Assembly (NCBI RefSeq): GCF_900547735.1
Contig: NZ_URHZ01000139.1
Coordinates: forward strand, 1-5,947
Length of the DNA: 5,947 nt
Source: an uncultured Clostridium sp.
GTDB lineage: Bacteria > Bacillota > Clostridia > Lachnospirales > Lachnospiraceae
Reading direction: 5' to 3'
A program made the translations under genes and the position numbers. Shown here in pieces: positions 5,736-5,947 of this stretch. Below the pieces are notes generated by a model. The model was not told where the DNA came from. It saw only the letters and a list, made by a program, of their open reading frames with translations, and did not search any database. Position 1 is the first letter of the stretch, and the number at the start of each line of letters is the position of its first letter.

Positions 5736-5880
5736 ATCTGTGTTAACATAATATTCCATATCATGCAGTGAAGCGTGCAGCTCTTTGTTTCACATTGCAG
5801 TTTTGCCTGTGTATGATAAATCCTGTATGATGCCGAAACCGGACTGTAACCTACTATATCACTACCGGGGGAACCTGGCA
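5736..5880. other. Non-coding stretch upstream of rfbC
   Basis: No convincing gene is seen here. It should hold the rfbC promoter unless rfbC is read from an upstream gene outside the window. A possible minus-strand -10, TATTAT at 5748-5753, lacks a good -35 at 16-18 bp, so I do not call a promoter. Confidence 0.4.
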
Positions 5881-5935
5881 ATAGGGATTTGGTTGAGGAA
5901 TGAGAACGCCGCCGGGACGGTCGGGGTTCGGGATG
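5881..5935 (+). repeat. Right copy of the 55-bp inverted repeat
   Basis: This is the inverted partner of 1-55 (53 of 55 identical; GG at 5891-5892 against AA). Homology begins sharply at 5881; base 5880 and its counterpart at 56 differ. Read outward, a GAGGA-like purine run precedes an ATG at 5900 that stays open to the window end (reading MRTPPGRSGFGM and on). The same short open frame exists in the left copy. It could be the 5' end of a multicopy gene or element, but too little is present to say. Twelve further GC-rich bases follow to the window end. Confidence 0.9.
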
Positions 5936-5947
5936 GTGAGGGGGAGG

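Noticed and set aside
5721..5759. Longer rfbC start adding 13 residues
   Set aside because: There is no ribosome binding site before 5759. The added codons contain the ribosome binding site of the 5720 start, and the family N-terminus begins at the shorter start.

Overview
The window looks like a chromosomal fragment of a gut-type Clostridia member, most likely Lachnospiraceae. This rests on the purine-rich GGAGG ribosome binding sites, the two-subunit iron-sulfur L-serine dehydratase, protein style, and short palindromic repeats between genes. No taxonomic marker is present, so the family is an inference.

Left half (about 1-4070): a LysR-type regulator on the minus strand (52-936) is divergent from a three-gene plus-strand operon. 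The operon encodes an SDF/DAACS-family transporter (1155-2366), the L-serine dehydratase beta subunit sdaAB (2379-3047) and the alpha subunit sdaAA (3104-3976). A well-formed sigma-A promoter (990-1018) lies in the 218-bp divergent gap, and a strong intrinsic terminator (4028-4067) closes the operon. The simple reading is a serine uptake and deamination module giving pyruvate plus ammonia, probably controlled by the LysR protein. Transporter residues fit this: the arginine that binds the side-chain carboxylate in glutamate/aspartate carriers is glycine here.

Right half (about 4071-5760): two minus-strand surface-polysaccharide genes converge on the serine operon. They are rfbC/rmlC (dTDP-4-dehydrorhamnose 3,5-epimerase; best start at 5720) and an ABC-2 permease of the O-antigen/teichoic-acid exporter type (4156-4971). 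The usual partner ATPase and the other dTDP-rhamnose genes are not in the window.

Non-coding structure is the least ordinary part. A 55-bp sequence occurs at both extreme ends in inverted orientation (1-55 and 5881-5935; 53 of 55 identical), and its left copy supplies the LysR stop codon. Two tandem 37-bp hairpin units lie between the convergent operons. A long near-perfect palindrome and a second hairpin fill the rfbC-permease gap, and a half-copy of that palindrome sits between sdaAB and sdaAA. I see no transposase, RNA gene, CRISPR array or clear defence system. The coding content is mostly familiar; the repeats and the altered transporter ion-site motif most deserve a second look.
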